Positions 8,199-16,962 are shown, counted from the first letter of the stretch. The stretch: DNA of 64,000 nucleotides from Neobacillus driksii (GCF_013409995.1 NZ_JACCBX010000010.1:186001-250000); one strand, 5' to 3'. Made by a program: numbers and translations. The notes: a model not told the origin generated them from the letters alone.

Positions 8199-9956
8199 AT
8201 GAGTAAGGGTAAGGTGATCATAGTTGGCGGCGGCTTAGCCGGCTTAATGGCAACCATCAAAGTTGCAGAACAAGGAACACCCGTAGAATTATTTTCACTT
8301 GTTCCAGTTAAACGTTCCCACTCTGTTTGTGCCCAAGGCGGTATGAATGGAGCAGTAAATACAAAAGGAGAAGGCGATTCTCCATGGATTCACTTTGATG
8401 ATACCGTTTATGGCGGAGATTTCTTGGCTAACCAGCCGCCCGTTAAGGCGATGTGCGAAGCAGCACCTGGAATTATTCACCTAATGGACCGGATGGGTGT
8501 AATGTTTAACCGAACTCCAGAAGGACTTTTGGACTTCCGTCGTTTCGGAGGTACGCAGCATTCACGAACAGCTTTTGCTGGAGCAACAACAGGTCAGCAG
8601 CTTCTTTATGCATTGGACGAGCAGGTTCGTCGTCATGAAGTAGCAGGATTGGTAACAAAGTACGAAGGATGGGAATTCTTAGGCGCAGTTGTGGATGACG
8701 ATGGAGTTTGCCGAGGAATTGTTGCCCAAAACCTTACATCGATGGAGATTAAATCCTTTGCTGGTGATGCGGTTATTATGGCAACCGGCGGCCCTGGAAT
8801 CATCTTCGGAAAAACAACCAACTCTGTAATCAATACAGGCTCAGCTGCATCTATCGTTTATCAACAAGGTGCATATTACGCAAATGGTGAAATGATTCAA
8901 ATTCACCCAACTGCTATTCCTGGTGATGACAAGCTTCGCTTAATGAGTGAATCAGCACGTGGTGAAGGCGGACGTGTTTGGACATATAAAGACGGAAAAC
9001 CTTGGTACTTCTTAGAGGAAAAATATCCTGCGTACGGAAACTTAGTACCACGAGATATTGCAACACGAGAAATTTTCTCTGTCTGTGTGGATCAGAAGTT
9101 AGGTATTAATGGCGAAAACATGGTTTATCTAGATCTTTCACATAAGGATCCAAAAGAATTAGATATTAAACTTGGTGGAATCATTGAAATCTATGAAAAA
9201 TTCATGGGTGACGACCCGCGTAAAGTTCCGATGAAAATTTTCCCTGCCGTACACTATTCAATGGGCGGTCTATGGGTTGATTATGACCAAATGACCAATA
9301 TTCCTGGACTTTTTGCTGCCGGAGAGTGTGATTATTCACAGCACGGTGCCAATCGTTTAGGTGCAAATTCATTACTTTCTGCTATTTATGGCGGAATGGT
9401 CGTTGGACCGAATGCGGTTAGATATATCAAGGGTCTTGAGAAGAGTTCAGATGCCGTATCATCTACTGTATTTGATCGTCACGTAAAGGAACAAGAAGAA
9501 AAATGGTCTTCTATTATGTCTTTAAATGGTACGGAAAATGCGTACGTTCTTCATAAAGAGCTTGGCGAATGGATGACTGATAATGTAACAGTTGTTCGCC
9601 ATAACGACAGATTATTAAAGACAGATGATAAGATTCAAGAGTTATTAGAACGTTATAAAAATATTAACATTCAAGATACAAGCAAATGGAGCAATCAAGG
9701 GGCAACCTTTACGCGTCAATTACAAAACATGCTTCAATTGGCACGCGTAATCACAATCGGTGCTTACAATCGTAATGAAAGCCGCGGCGCGCATTATAAG
9801 CCTGAATTCCCGAACCGTGATGATGAAAACTTCTTGAAAACGACAATGGCAAAATTTGTTGATGGCTCATCTGCACCAGCTTTCCATTACGAAGATATTG
9901 ACGTTTCCTTAATCAAGCCTCGTGAACGCAACTATGCAAAAAAGAAAGGGGAGTAG
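8199..9956 (+). CDS. sdhA: Succinate dehydrogenase flavoprotein subunit
   Basis: Catalytic FAD subunit of complex II; oxidises succinate to fumarate in the TCA cycle. The 585-residue product has the N-terminal dinucleotide-binding motif VGGGLAGLMA, the covalent-flavin region HSVCAQGGMNGA, the substrate-site segment QHSRTAFAGATTGQ, the HPTAIPG motif and the C-terminal RGAHYKPEFPNRDD. Length agrees with the B. subtilis protein. It is followed after 6 bp by sdhB. Confidence 0.98.
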   Translation: MSKGKVIIVGGGLAGLMATIKVAEQGTPVELFSLVPVKRSHSVCAQGGMNGAVNTKGEGDSPWIHFDDTVYGGDFLANQPPVKAMCEAAPGIIHLMDRMGVMFNRTPEGLLDFRRFGGTQHSRTAFAGATTGQQLLYALDEQVRRHEVAGLVTKYEGWEFLGAVVDDDGVCRGIVAQNLTSMEIKSFAGDAVIMATGGPGIIFGKTTNSVINTGSAASIVYQQGAYYANGEMIQIHPTAIPGDDKLRLMSESARGEGGRVWTYKDGKPWYFLEEKYPAYGNLVPRDIATREIFSVCVDQKLGINGENMVYLDLSHKDPKELDIKLGGIIEIYEKFMGDDPRKVPMKIFPAVHYSMGGLWVDYDQMTNIPGLFAAGECDYSQHGANRLGANSLLSAIYGGMVVGPNAVRYIKGLEKSSDAVSSTVFDRHVKEQEEKWSSIMSLNGTENAYVLHKELGEWMTDNVTVVRHNDRLLKTDDKIQELLERYKNINIQDTSKWSNQGATFTRQLQNMLQLARVITIGAYNRNESRGAHYKPEFPNRDDENFLKTTMAKFVDGSSAPAFHYEDIDVSLIKPRERNYAKKKGE

Positions 9957-9962
9957 GAACAT

Positions 9963-10724
9963 ATGTCTGAAAATAAAACAGTAAAATTTATTGTTACCCG
10001 TCAAGATAGCCCTGATTCTGCTCCTTATGAAGAGGAGTTTGAATTAGCGTATCGTCCGAATATGAACGTAATTTCCGCTTTAATGGAAATTCGTAGAAAC
10101 CCTGTTAACACAAAAGGACAAGCTACTACTCCGATAACTTGGGACAGTAACTGTCTTGAGGAAGTTTGTGGAGCTTGCTCAATGGTGATTAATGGTAAGC
10201 CGCGCCAATCATGTTCAGCACTTGTTGATCAGCTTGAGCAGCCCATCCGTCTAGAGCCAATGAGAACATTCCCGGTTGTGCGTGACCTTCAGGTTGACCG
10301 CAGCAGAATGTTTGATGCATTAAAGAAAGTAAAAGCTTGGATTCCAATCGATGGAACATACGATTTAGGACCTGGTCCACGTATGCCAGAGAAAAAGCGT
10401 CAATGGGCTTACGAACTTTCAAAATGTATGACATGTGGTGTCTGCCTTGAGGCTTGCCCAAATGTAAACAGCAATTCAAGCTTTATTGGCCCTCAGCCGC
10501 TTTCACAGGTGCGTTTGTTTAATGCACATCCAACTGGTGAGATGAATCGTGGAGAGCGCTTAGAAGCAATTATGGGTGATGGTGGCCTAGCTAACTGTGG
10601 TAACTCACAGAACTGTGTACAATCATGTCCAAAAGGGATCCCATTAACGACTTCAATTGCAGCATTAAATCGTGATACAACCTTCCAAGCGTTTAGAAAC
10701 TTCTTCGGAAGCGACAACGCATAA
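9963..10724 (+). CDS. sdhB: Succinate dehydrogenase iron-sulfur subunit
   Basis: Electron-transfer subunit of complex II, carrying electrons from FAD to haem and menaquinone. The 253-residue protein has the plant-type ferredoxin cysteines (SNCLEEVCGACSM, then C after RQS) for [2Fe-2S], and CMTCGVCLEACP with NCVQSCPKGIP for the [4Fe-4S] and [3Fe-4S] centres. RBS GGGGAG overlaps the end of sdhA. Last gene of the operon. Confidence 0.98.
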   Translation: MSENKTVKFIVTRQDSPDSAPYEEEFELAYRPNMNVISALMEIRRNPVNTKGQATTPITWDSNCLEEVCGACSMVINGKPRQSCSALVDQLEQPIRLEPMRTFPVVRDLQVDRSRMFDALKKVKAWIPIDGTYDLGPGPRMPEKKRQWAYELSKCMTCGVCLEACPNVNSNSSFIGPQPLSQVRLFNAHPTGEMNRGERLEAIMGDGGLANCGNSQNCVQSCPKGIPLTTSIAALNRDTTFQAFRNFFGSDNA

Positions 10725-10730
10725 AGTCTT

Positions 10731-10766
10731 AAAACCTTCTTTTCTATCACGAAAAGGGGGTTTTTC
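10731..10766 (+). terminator. Terminator after sdhB
   Basis: AAAACC and the following pyrimidine-rich arm pair with GAAAAGGGGGTTTTT, with a U tail at 10760-10766. Confidence 0.7.
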
Positions 10767-10855
10767 TTACTTTAGAGACAGGGACTTTTGAACGACCTTT
10801 TGGTATACTAATAGTAAAGTGAATTGAAGTAAGAAAAAAAGGATGGTACCTGAGG

Positions 10856-11440
10856 GTGAAAAAACTTCCGTTATTAATCATTTTGGCAGGACTAGTTGTC
10901 ATTGGTATCGGTGTATGGCAAATCGTTGAGACTAATTTTATGAGCGATTCTACATTAAAAGAGGCCAAAAGAATTGTAGCAGAGGCAGAGTCTAAATATG
11001 ATGAAGAAGAACCGATCAAGAATCTAAAAAAAATTGATCCTCCTAAATTTGGGGATACGGTAGGTTTGCTTTCGATACCGAAGATTAAATCTGAATTAGC
11101 CATCGTTGAAGGTACCGACCCGAATGATTTAAAAAAAGGAGTCGGGCATTATAAGGGATCGTACTTCCCGGGTGAAAATGGACAAATCGTTTTATCTGGA
11201 CATCGAGATACTGTATTTCGACGCTTAGGTGAGCTTGAGCCTGGAGATATCTTTGAAATTCAATTACCAAATGGGAAATTTAAATATGAATTAACGAATA
11301 CGAAGATTGTAGATGCAGAAGATCGGACAATCATTACCCTGCAAAATACTAAAGAAGAATTAATCGTTATCACGTGTTATCCATTCCGTTATATCGGTAA
11401 CGCCCCACAACGGTATATCATATATGCGAGGCCAATTTAA
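10856..11440 (+). CDS. Class D sortase
   Basis: Membrane-anchored cysteine transpeptidase that joins sorting-signal proteins to peptidoglycan. The 194-residue product has an N-terminal membrane segment (about residues 4-22), then a sortase barrel with the catalytic triad: His116 in LSGHRDTVFRRL, Cys174 in VITCYPF and Arg186 in APQRYI. The short N-terminus and overall size suit the class D enzymes of Bacillus. Start is GTG. An extended -10 (TGGTATACT, 10814-10822 region) precedes it and a terminator follows, so it is transcribed alone. No sorting-signal protein is encoded in the window. In B. subtilis this position between sdhB and gerE is held by ysmA, so the gene is a local replacement or insertion. 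Confidence 0.9.
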   Translation: MKKLPLLIILAGLVVIGIGVWQIVETNFMSDSTLKEAKRIVAEAESKYDEEEPIKNLKKIDPPKFGDTVGLLSIPKIKSELAIVEGTDPNDLKKGVGHYKGSYFPGENGQIVLSGHRDTVFRRLGELEPGDIFEIQLPNGKFKYELTNTKIVDAEDRTIITLQNTKEELIVITCYPFRYIGNAPQRYIIYARPI

Positions 11441-11467
11441 AGTCCTTTTAACATAAGGACTTTTTTT
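11439..11467 (+). terminator. Terminator of the sortase gene
   Basis: AAAGTCCTT (11439-11447) pairs with AAGGACTTT (11454-11462), then a T run. Confidence 0.88.
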
Positions 11468-11512
11468 ATTGATTTTTTTTACAAAATTATTCTCCTTAAA
11501 GCATTTCTAGTC

Positions 11513-11540
11513 ACTCTAGATGTGTCAGTTACATAAGATA
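11513..11540 (+). promoter_or_regulatory. Candidate sigma-K promoter of gerE
   Basis: CATAAGATA (11532-11540) fits the sigma-K -10 pattern CATAnnnTA, with AC at 11513-11514 placed 17 bp upstream as the -35 element. gerE is a sigma-K gene in B. subtilis, which supports the assignment; no start site has been mapped here. Confidence 0.6.
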
Positions 11541-11604
11541 TCGTGACTAAATATATACCCACCCAACGGTTCATAACTGGCGAAGGCAAGGAGGGTCACA
11601 ATAC

Positions 11605-11829
11605 TTGAAGGAGAATGAATATACTCACAAGCCGTTACTCACCAAACGTGAAAGAGAAGTATTCGAACTCTTAGTACAGGATAAAACTACTAAGGAAATC
11701 GCTGGTGAATTATTTATAAGCGAGAAGACGGTTCGAAATCATATTTCCAATGCTATGCAAAAGCTTGGTGTAAAGGGGCGTTCACAAGCAGTTGTAGAGC
11801 TCCTTCGTATGGGAGAGCTAGAACTTTAA
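11605..11829 (+). CDS. gerE: GerE, late sporulation transcription factor
   Basis: A 74-residue LuxR/FixJ-type DNA-binding protein with only the helix-turn-helix domain, no receiver. It acts in the mother cell during late sporulation, activating and repressing sigma-K genes for coat proteins. Helix-turn-helix residues: LTKREREVFELL, TKEIAGELFISEKTVRNHISNAM. The start is TTG at 11605 with AAGGAGGG at 11588-11595. Nearly the whole chain follows the B. subtilis protein in length. Confidence 0.97.
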   Translation: MKENEYTHKPLLTKREREVFELLVQDKTTKEIAGELFISEKTVRNHISNAMQKLGVKGRSQAVVELLRMGELEL

Positions 11830-11830
11830 T

Positions 11831-11868
11831 CATGACCGGCATCCTACGGGAGGCCGGTTCATGTTTTT
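11831..11868 (+). terminator. Terminator of gerE
   Basis: CATGACCGGC (11831-11840) pairs with GCCGGTTCATG (11853-11863), with a T run after it. Confidence 0.88.
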
Positions 11869-12025
11869 ATACACGGAAAATCTAGATATATACATATGAA
11901 TTTGTAGTGGCATATGTTTCAACTTGAAATTTTATCGAAAAAAGTAGAAAATAGAGCAAGATGAAAAATCGGCTAAAGTCTACGAAAACAAGGCAAAGGG
12001 AATCCAATATAGGAGTGTTATAGAT

Positions 12026-12475
12026 ATGACTGTAGAAAATACACAAAAGGTCAGCGCGGAAATTGTTGCTAGTTTAGAAAAAGATTTACGTTATATTTCA
12101 GGTATTATTAAGCAAAAAGGCAGGGAAATGCTCAGTCATTATAAAATTACGCCGCCACAATTTGTCGCGTTACAGTGGCTTTTTGAAGATGGCGATATGA
12201 CCATTGGTGAACTGTCTACTAAAATGTATTTGGCCTTTAGTACGACAACCGACCTTGTAGACCGGATGGAAAAAAACCAACTGGTTGTAAGGGTAAAGGA
12301 TCCAAAGGACCGCCGTGTTGTCAGAATTCACTTACTTGAAGAAGGCGAAAGAATAATAGATGAAGTAATAAAGAAGCGTCAAGTGTACTTAGAGGAAGTT
12401 TTGACCAATTTCTCAGTAGAGGAAATTCAACAACTTCAAACCAATTTGATGAAACTGCATCAAGATATGCGTTAA
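12026..12475 (+). CDS. ysmB: MarR family transcriptional regulator YsmB
   Basis: A 149-residue winged-helix regulator of the MarR family. The DNA-binding region is seen in TIGELSTKMYLAFSTTTDLVDRMEKNQLV and the wing VKDPKDRRVVRIHL, with a flanking helical dimerisation region at each end. Targets are unknown. Located between gerE and racE as in B. subtilis and 16 bp before racE, so the two are probably co-transcribed. Confidence 0.92.
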   Translation: MTVENTQKVSAEIVASLEKDLRYISGIIKQKGREMLSHYKITPPQFVALQWLFEDGDMTIGELSTKMYLAFSTTTDLVDRMEKNQLVVRVKDPKDRRVVRIHLLEEGERIIDEVIKKRQVYLEEVLTNFSVEEIQQLQTNLMKLHQDMR

Positions 12476-12491
12476 AAAAGAGGCGAGGATT

Positions 12492-13286
12492 TTGAAACAA
12501 CCAATTGGTGTCATAGATTCCGGTGTTGGTGGATTAACGGTTGCAAAAGAGATTATGAGACAGCTTCCGAATGAGAAAATTATTTATTTGGGGGATACGG
12601 CAAGGTGCCCATACGGTCCTAGACCACTAAAGGAAGTAAAAAGATTCACCTGGGAACTAACTACATTTTTGTTAGAAAAAAATATAAAAATGCTCGTCAT
12701 TGCCTGTAATACAGCAACGGCAGCTGTCTTGGATGAAATTAGGAATAAGCTAAGCATACCTGTGATCGGAGTAATCTACCCTGGGGCACGCACCGCTATC
12801 AAGCGGACAAAGAACTATCGAGTAGGGATTATTGGTACAGTAGGTACAATCAAAAGCGGAGCCTACGAAAAAGCGTTAAAAGCATTAAACAGCCGGTTAT
12901 ATGTTACTGGACAAGCCTGTCCAAAGTTTGTGCCACTTGTTGAAAGTGGTGAGTACGATGGGGAGATTGCAGAAAGAATTGTCATCGAAGCATTACAGCC
13001 GTTGCAAAATCAAAACTTAGATACACTAATCCTTGGCTGTACCCATTACCCTTTGCTTGAACCACTCATTCAAAAAGTGATGGGTGAAGGTGTGAATGTT
13101 ATCAGTTCTGGGGATGAAACAGCAAGGGAAATCAGTGCGATTCTCCAGTATAACAATATACTGGAATCCGATGAGAATGAACCGGACCATGAATTTTACA
13201 CTACGGGGTCTAGGTATATCTTTTCAAAAATAGCTTCGCAGTGGCTCGGAGTACCTATAAATAATGTTAAAAAGATTAAATTATAA
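12492..13286 (+). CDS. racE: Glutamate racemase
   Basis: Cofactor-independent racemase that makes D-glutamate for peptidoglycan. The 264-residue protein has the paired catalytic cysteines, Cys72 in ACNTATA and Cys183 in LGCTHYPLL, together with the substrate loop DSGVGGLTV at residues 9-17. Start is TTG with GGCGAGG upstream. Cytoplasmic. Length equals that of characterised Bacillus enzymes. Confidence 0.97.
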   Translation: MKQPIGVIDSGVGGLTVAKEIMRQLPNEKIIYLGDTARCPYGPRPLKEVKRFTWELTTFLLEKNIKMLVIACNTATAAVLDEIRNKLSIPVIGVIYPGARTAIKRTKNYRVGIIGTVGTIKSGAYEKALKALNSRLYVTGQACPKFVPLVESGEYDGEIAERIVIEALQPLQNQNLDTLILGCTHYPLLEPLIQKVMGEGVNVISSGDETAREISAILQYNNILESDENEPDHEFYTTGSRYIFSKIASQWLGVPINNVKKIKL

Positions 13287-13288
13287 TT

Positions 13289-13318
13289 AAGTTCCTATTA
13301 AAGGAGCTTATTTTTTTT
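13289..13318 (+). terminator. Terminator of racE
   Basis: AAGTTCCT (13289-13296) pairs with AGGAGCTT (13302-13309), one G-U pair, followed by A and eight T. Confidence 0.8.
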
Positions 13319-13421
13319 GAAAAAAATGAAAGAATGTCCTATTTTTCTTTCTAAAGGCGGTCTAATTATTTTCATAGGCTCGTATACATGTTAGTACAAA
13401 CTGTCTTAGGAGGGAAAAAAT

Positions 13422-14468
13422 ATGTCTAAAAATAAAGTAAAACCCCTTGTTACAGCCGTTTTTGCTTCAACACTTCTATTATCGGGGTGTGGTTTGTTCG
13501 GTACTGAAGAGCAGAAAAAGGTAGATCCGCCAAAGCAGGTTACAGTGAGCGATACAAACCCGACTAAGGAAACCACCGGTAAGAGTGAAGAAGTAGAAGG
13601 AACAGTAAAAACAGAGTTATACTTAATAAATAAAGATGGGTTAGTGGTGCCACAAACACTTACACTGCCAAAAACGTCTTCCGTAGCGAAGCAAGCATTA
13701 GAATACTTAGTGGCTAACGGACCGGTTACCGACATGCTGCCAAATGATTTCAGGGCTGTGCTGCCAGAAGAAACCCAAGTTTCCGTTAACATTAAAGATG
13801 GTGTAGCCGTGGTTGACTTCTCGAAGGAATTTAAAAACTATCAGCCTGAAGATGAAAGAAGAATCCTTGAAGCGGTCACCTGGACACTTACACAATTTGA
13901 TACAGTGAAGAAGGTAAAGCTTCAGATGAACGGACATGATTTAAATGAAATGCCTGTAAACGGAACACCAATCAGTGAGAATCTATCGAGAGCGACAGGT
14001 ATCAATCATGATACTGCCGGCGTTACGGACATTACAAACACAAAGCCAGTGACCGTATATTATATTGGCGGTGAAGAAGACAATTATTATTATGTACCTG
14101 TGACAAAACGGGTTAGCACGAGTGAAAAGAATAATGTCGTCGCAGTTGTCAATGAGCTGGTAAAAGGACCAAATGTAAAATCTAATCTGGTTTCTGAGTT
14201 TATGCCTGACGTAGAACTGCTAGAAGCTCCGAAAATCGAAGATGGAAAGGTAACGTTAAACTTTAATAAATCCATCTATGGAAGCTTTGAAGAGAAAATT
14301 GTTTCTGAACATTTATTAAACGCCCTTGTCCTTTCATTAACGGAACAAAAGGGGATTGAAAGTGTTGCGGTTACAGTAGATGGCAAGGCAGAACTCGTTA
14401 ATGATAAGGGTGAAAAAGTTTCTGAACCAGTCACTCGTCCAGAAAAAGTCAACACAGGTAGTTTCTAA
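13422..14468 (+). CDS. gerM: Germination/sporulation lipoprotein GerM
   Basis: Spore-forming lipoprotein of 348 residues. The N-terminus is a lipoprotein signal peptide with lipobox LLSGC (Cys23), followed by an acidic and polar linker and two tandem GerMN domains (about 60-190 and 200-335, each with the pattern VPVTKRV or YLINKDG and ending in LTE/TLTQFD segments). In B. subtilis GerM helps hold SpoIIIAH in the septum and is needed for spore development and germination; that role is inferred by orthology. RBS AGGAGGG. A sigma-E-like -10 (ATACATG, near 13383) is possible. Confidence 0.95.
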   Translation: MSKNKVKPLVTAVFASTLLLSGCGLFGTEEQKKVDPPKQVTVSDTNPTKETTGKSEEVEGTVKTELYLINKDGLVVPQTLTLPKTSSVAKQALEYLVANGPVTDMLPNDFRAVLPEETQVSVNIKDGVAVVDFSKEFKNYQPEDERRILEAVTWTLTQFDTVKKVKLQMNGHDLNEMPVNGTPISENLSRATGINHDTAGVTDITNTKPVTVYYIGGEEDNYYYVPVTKRVSTSEKNNVVAVVNELVKGPNVKSNLVSEFMPDVELLEAPKIEDGKVTLNFNKSIYGSFEEKIVSEHLLNALVLSLTEQKGIESVAVTVDGKAELVNDKGEKVSEPVTRPEKVNTGSF

Positions 14469-14596
14469 AAATATATTTTTGATATACTATATAGTGACAA
14501 TCAGGGAGGTTGCCTTTTGGCTTCCTCTTCTTTATTTGATTTTAGAGATGACAAACGGTGGGAGAGGTATTCCCATCCACAAGGAGGAAAAAAGTT

Positions 14597-15349
14597 GTGC
14601 GTGTTGATGGTAGAGAACGACTGCAATTAAGACCTATACATATTGAAACAGGTTATTTAATGCACCCAGAAGGCTCAGTCCTAATTTCAGTGGGGAATAC
14701 AAAGGTAATTTGCACAGCAAGTATTGAGGAGAGAGTTCCACCTTTTATGCGAGGAGAAGGAAAAGGCTGGATTACCGCTGAATATTCTATGCTGCCTCGT
14801 GCAACGGAAACAAGAAACATTCGTGAATCTTCAAAAGGGAAGGTCACCGGAAGAACGATGGAGATTCAGAGGTTAATTGGACGGGCATTAAGAGCGATTG
14901 TCGACTTATCCGCGTTAGGGGAAAGAACAGTATGGATTGATTGTGATGTCATACAAGCTGATGGGGGAACAAGGACTGCCTCGATTACTGGAGCATTTGT
15001 TGCAATGGCCATTGCCCTCAATCGACTTGGTGAAAAAAAGGGTTTTAAATTCCCCATTACTGATTACTTAGCAGCAACTAGTGTTGGAATTTTAAAAAAT
15101 AACGAAACAGTGCTAGATTTAAATTACGCAGAAGATTCTAAAGCACTTGTCGATATGAATATCGTTATGACAGGAAATGGTGAGTTTGTAGAATTACAGG
15201 GAACGGGTGAAGAATCTACATTCTCATACCAACAGCTTCAGGACCTTTTAGGTGCAGCTCAGGAAGGGCTGATGGAGCTATTTGAACATCAAAAATCTGC
15301 GTTAGGGGAAGAAATAACCTCGAAAATTGAAGCAAGACGCAAGAAATAA
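14597..15349 (+). CDS. rph: Ribonuclease PH
   Basis: Phosphorolytic 3'-5' exoribonuclease that trims tRNA 3' ends; hexameric, cytoplasmic. Conserved segments include DGRERLQLRPI at the N-terminus, GKGWITAEYSMLPRAT, RESSKGKVTGRTMEIQRLIGRALR and DCDVIQADGGTRTASITGA. The GTG at 14597 is chosen over the upstream ATG at 14558: AAGGAGG at 14581-14587 is at good distance and the protein then starts like its relatives. It begins a run of three closely spaced genes, rph-xtpA-ysnB. Confidence 0.95.
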   Translation: MRVDGRERLQLRPIHIETGYLMHPEGSVLISVGNTKVICTASIEERVPPFMRGEGKGWITAEYSMLPRATETRNIRESSKGKVTGRTMEIQRLIGRALRAIVDLSALGERTVWIDCDVIQADGGTRTASITGAFVAMAIALNRLGEKKGFKFPITDYLAATSVGILKNNETVLDLNYAEDSKALVDMNIVMTGNGEFVELQGTGEESTFSYQQLQDLLGAAQEGLMELFEHQKSALGEEITSKIEARRKK

Positions 15350-15363
15350 GGGGATATGGAGTT

Positions 15364-15972
15364 ATGAAGGAAGTTATCATTGCAACTAAAAATCCTGGTA
15401 AAGCAAAGGAATTTGAACATATTTTTGCACCGAGAGGTATTGCGGTCCGGACACTGCTTGATTATCCTGAGATAGAGGATGTAGAAGAGACCGGGACATC
15501 TTTTGAAGAAAACGCCACGTTAAAAGCAGAAGCGGTTTCGCAGCAGTTAAATAAAATGGTAATTGGTGATGATTCTGGTTTAATCGTTGACGCCTTAGAA
15601 GGCAGACCGGGTATATATTCAGCACGTTATGCTGGTGAGGAGCCTAAAAACGATCAGAAAAATCTTGAAAAGGTATTGCTTGAACTTAAGGGTGTTCCAG
15701 AAGAAGATCGCACCGCTCGGTTTTATTGTGCGCTTGCTGTAGCTATGCCAGGGAAAGAAACGATTACTGTAGCTGGGACATGTGAAGGTCGAATTCTCGA
15801 GGAGCAAAGGGGAACAAATGGTTTTGGTTATGACCCTGTGTTTTATGTGCCAGAGAAAGTCAGCGCGATGGCAGAATTATCCTCTGATGAAAAGAATAAA
15901 ATAAGTCATCGAGCGAATGCTTTGAGAAAGCTTGAAGGTATGTTAGATTCTATTGTAGAAAGAGCGGAATAA
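15364..15972 (+). CDS. xtpA: Non-canonical purine NTP pyrophosphatase (RdgB/HAM1 family)
   Basis: House-cleaning enzyme that hydrolyses ITP, dITP and XTP to monophosphates and so keeps deaminated purines out of nucleic acids. The 202-residue product has the family motifs ATKNPGKAKEF, TSFEENATLKAEA, DDSGLIVDALEGRPGIYSARYAG and GFGYDPVF, and C-terminal SHRANAL. It lies 14 bp after rph and 2 bp before ysnB, so the three are one operon. Confidence 0.96.
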   Translation: MKEVIIATKNPGKAKEFEHIFAPRGIAVRTLLDYPEIEDVEETGTSFEENATLKAEAVSQQLNKMVIGDDSGLIVDALEGRPGIYSARYAGEEPKNDQKNLEKVLLELKGVPEEDRTARFYCALAVAMPGKETITVAGTCEGRILEEQRGTNGFGYDPVFYVPEKVSAMAELSSDEKNKISHRANALRKLEGMLDSIVERAE

Positions 15973-15974
15973 TC

Positions 15975-16493
15975 ATGAGCAAAGTTCTTGTTGTTAGTGA
16001 TAGCCACGGTTTAACGAACGAGCTTGAGGTTTTAAGGGAGAGGCATCTAAACGAAGTAGATTTAATGATTCATTGTGGTGACTCTGAAATGATGCCCGAC
16101 GATAAAGTGATGAATGGGTATGTCACGGTCAAGGGAAATTGCGATTTTGGCAGCTATCCATTAGAAACTACTACCGAGATAGCTGGCCGTAAGTTTTTTG
16201 TTACTCATGGTCACAGATATTCAGTTAAGTCGTCACTAATGAACTTAAAATACAAGGCAGCAGAGGTTGGAGCAGATGTTGTCTGTTTCGGACATTCCCA
16301 TGTATTGGGCGCAGAAGTTATAGGGGGTACGTTGTTCTTGAATCCTGGCAGTATTCGTTTGCCAAGGGAACGTTTCGAAAAAACCTATGTGATCCTAGAT
16401 TTATTAGATGAAAAAATCAAAATGTCCGTTTATGACATCAGTGGACGGGAATTAAAAGATTTAACCTTTGATTTTGCTTTGCCGAAAAAATGA
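15975..16493 (+). CDS. ysnB: YfcE/MJ0936 family metallophosphoesterase YsnB
   Basis: Small (172 residues) calcineurin-like phosphodiesterase. Metal ligands are in the usual order: DSHG (residues 9-12), HCGDSE, GNCD, THGH and GHSH, so a di-metal centre is complete. The biological substrate is unknown. It starts 2 bp after xtpA. Confidence 0.93.
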   Translation: MSKVLVVSDSHGLTNELEVLRERHLNEVDLMIHCGDSEMMPDDKVMNGYVTVKGNCDFGSYPLETTTEIAGRKFFVTHGHRYSVKSSLMNLKYKAAEVGADVVCFGHSHVLGAEVIGGTLFLNPGSIRLPRERFEKTYVILDLLDEKIKMSVYDISGRELKDLTFDFALPKK

Positions 16494-16530
16494 GGGAAGA
16501 CTTTTTCTTCCCCTCCATTTTATTTTTTAA
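16491..16530 (+). terminator. Terminator after ysnB
   Basis: GAGGGAAGA overlapping the stop region pairs imperfectly with TCTTCCCCTC and is followed by ATTTTATTTTTT. Confidence 0.7.
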
Positions 16531-16548
16531 AAAAGTTTTAAAATAGTG

Positions 16549-16577
16549 TTGACTTTAATAGATATGGATTATATAAT
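16549..16577 (+). promoter_or_regulatory. Sigma-A promoter of tRNA-Arg
   Basis: TTGACT (16549-16554), 17 bp, TATAAT (16572-16577); near-consensus, 27 bp upstream of the tRNA. Confidence 0.88.
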
Positions 16578-16604
16578 AAATCTTGTCTTTGAAATACTTA
16601 TTAC

Positions 16605-16681
16605 GTCCCAGTAGCTCAGCCGGATAGAGCATACGCCTTCTAAGCGTACGGTCGGGAGTTCGAATCTCTCCTGGGACGCCA
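16605..16681 (+). tRNA. tRNA-Arg (anticodon UCU)
   Basis: A 77-nt cloverleaf. The acceptor arm GTCCCAG (16605-16611) pairs with CTGGGAC (16671-16677), and CCA is encoded at 16679-16681. The anticodon stem TACGC/GCGTA encloses loop CTTCTAA with anticodon TCT at 16639-16641, reading AGA codons. The T loop TTCGAAT is standard. It stands alone with its own promoter and terminator; no integrase or attachment duplication is seen beside it. Confidence 0.98.
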
Positions 16682-16705
16682 TTTATCTACATACCAATAA
16701 ATATT

Positions 16706-16738
16706 ACTCACCTTCAGAAGGTGAGTTTTTTTGTTTTT
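16706..16738 (+). terminator. Terminator of tRNA-Arg
   Basis: ACTCACCTTC (16706-16715) pairs with GAAGGTGAGT (16717-16726), followed by TTTTTTGTTTTT. Confidence 0.9.
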
Positions 16739-16908
16739 AAAATTCGTGTCATTTCTAAGGGTAAATAGTGCCGATAAATCGGGAGCAGCGGAATTACGGT
16801 AACAATCACCGTTAGATAGTGCCCATAAATCAGGATCAACACATTTAAATTAACAATCAGATGACGTACTTTATTCCCCCATATTAGAAGGTGAGTTTTT
16901 TTGTTTTT
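16716..16908 (+). repeat. Duplicated terminator arm enclosing a 51-bp tandem repeat
   Basis: The 23 bp from AGAAGGTGAG through the T-rich tail at 16716-16738 recur exactly at 16886-16908, but the second copy lacks the left arm of the hairpin. Between them lie two imperfect units with a period of 51 bp, anchored by TAGTGCC at 16766 and 16817; each continues ATAAATC(A/G)GGA and ends in TAACAATC. The region has no coding capacity. It fills the gap between tRNA-Arg and ysoA. Confidence 0.75.
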
Positions 16909-16962
16909 TATCCAATTCATGCTACACTATTTTCCATATAGATGCAGAGGACGGTACAAAGT

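Noticed and set aside
16605..16908. tRNA-Arg as an integration site for a mobile element
   Set aside because: No duplicated tRNA 3' end, integrase or phage gene is seen; the repeated bases belong to the terminator.
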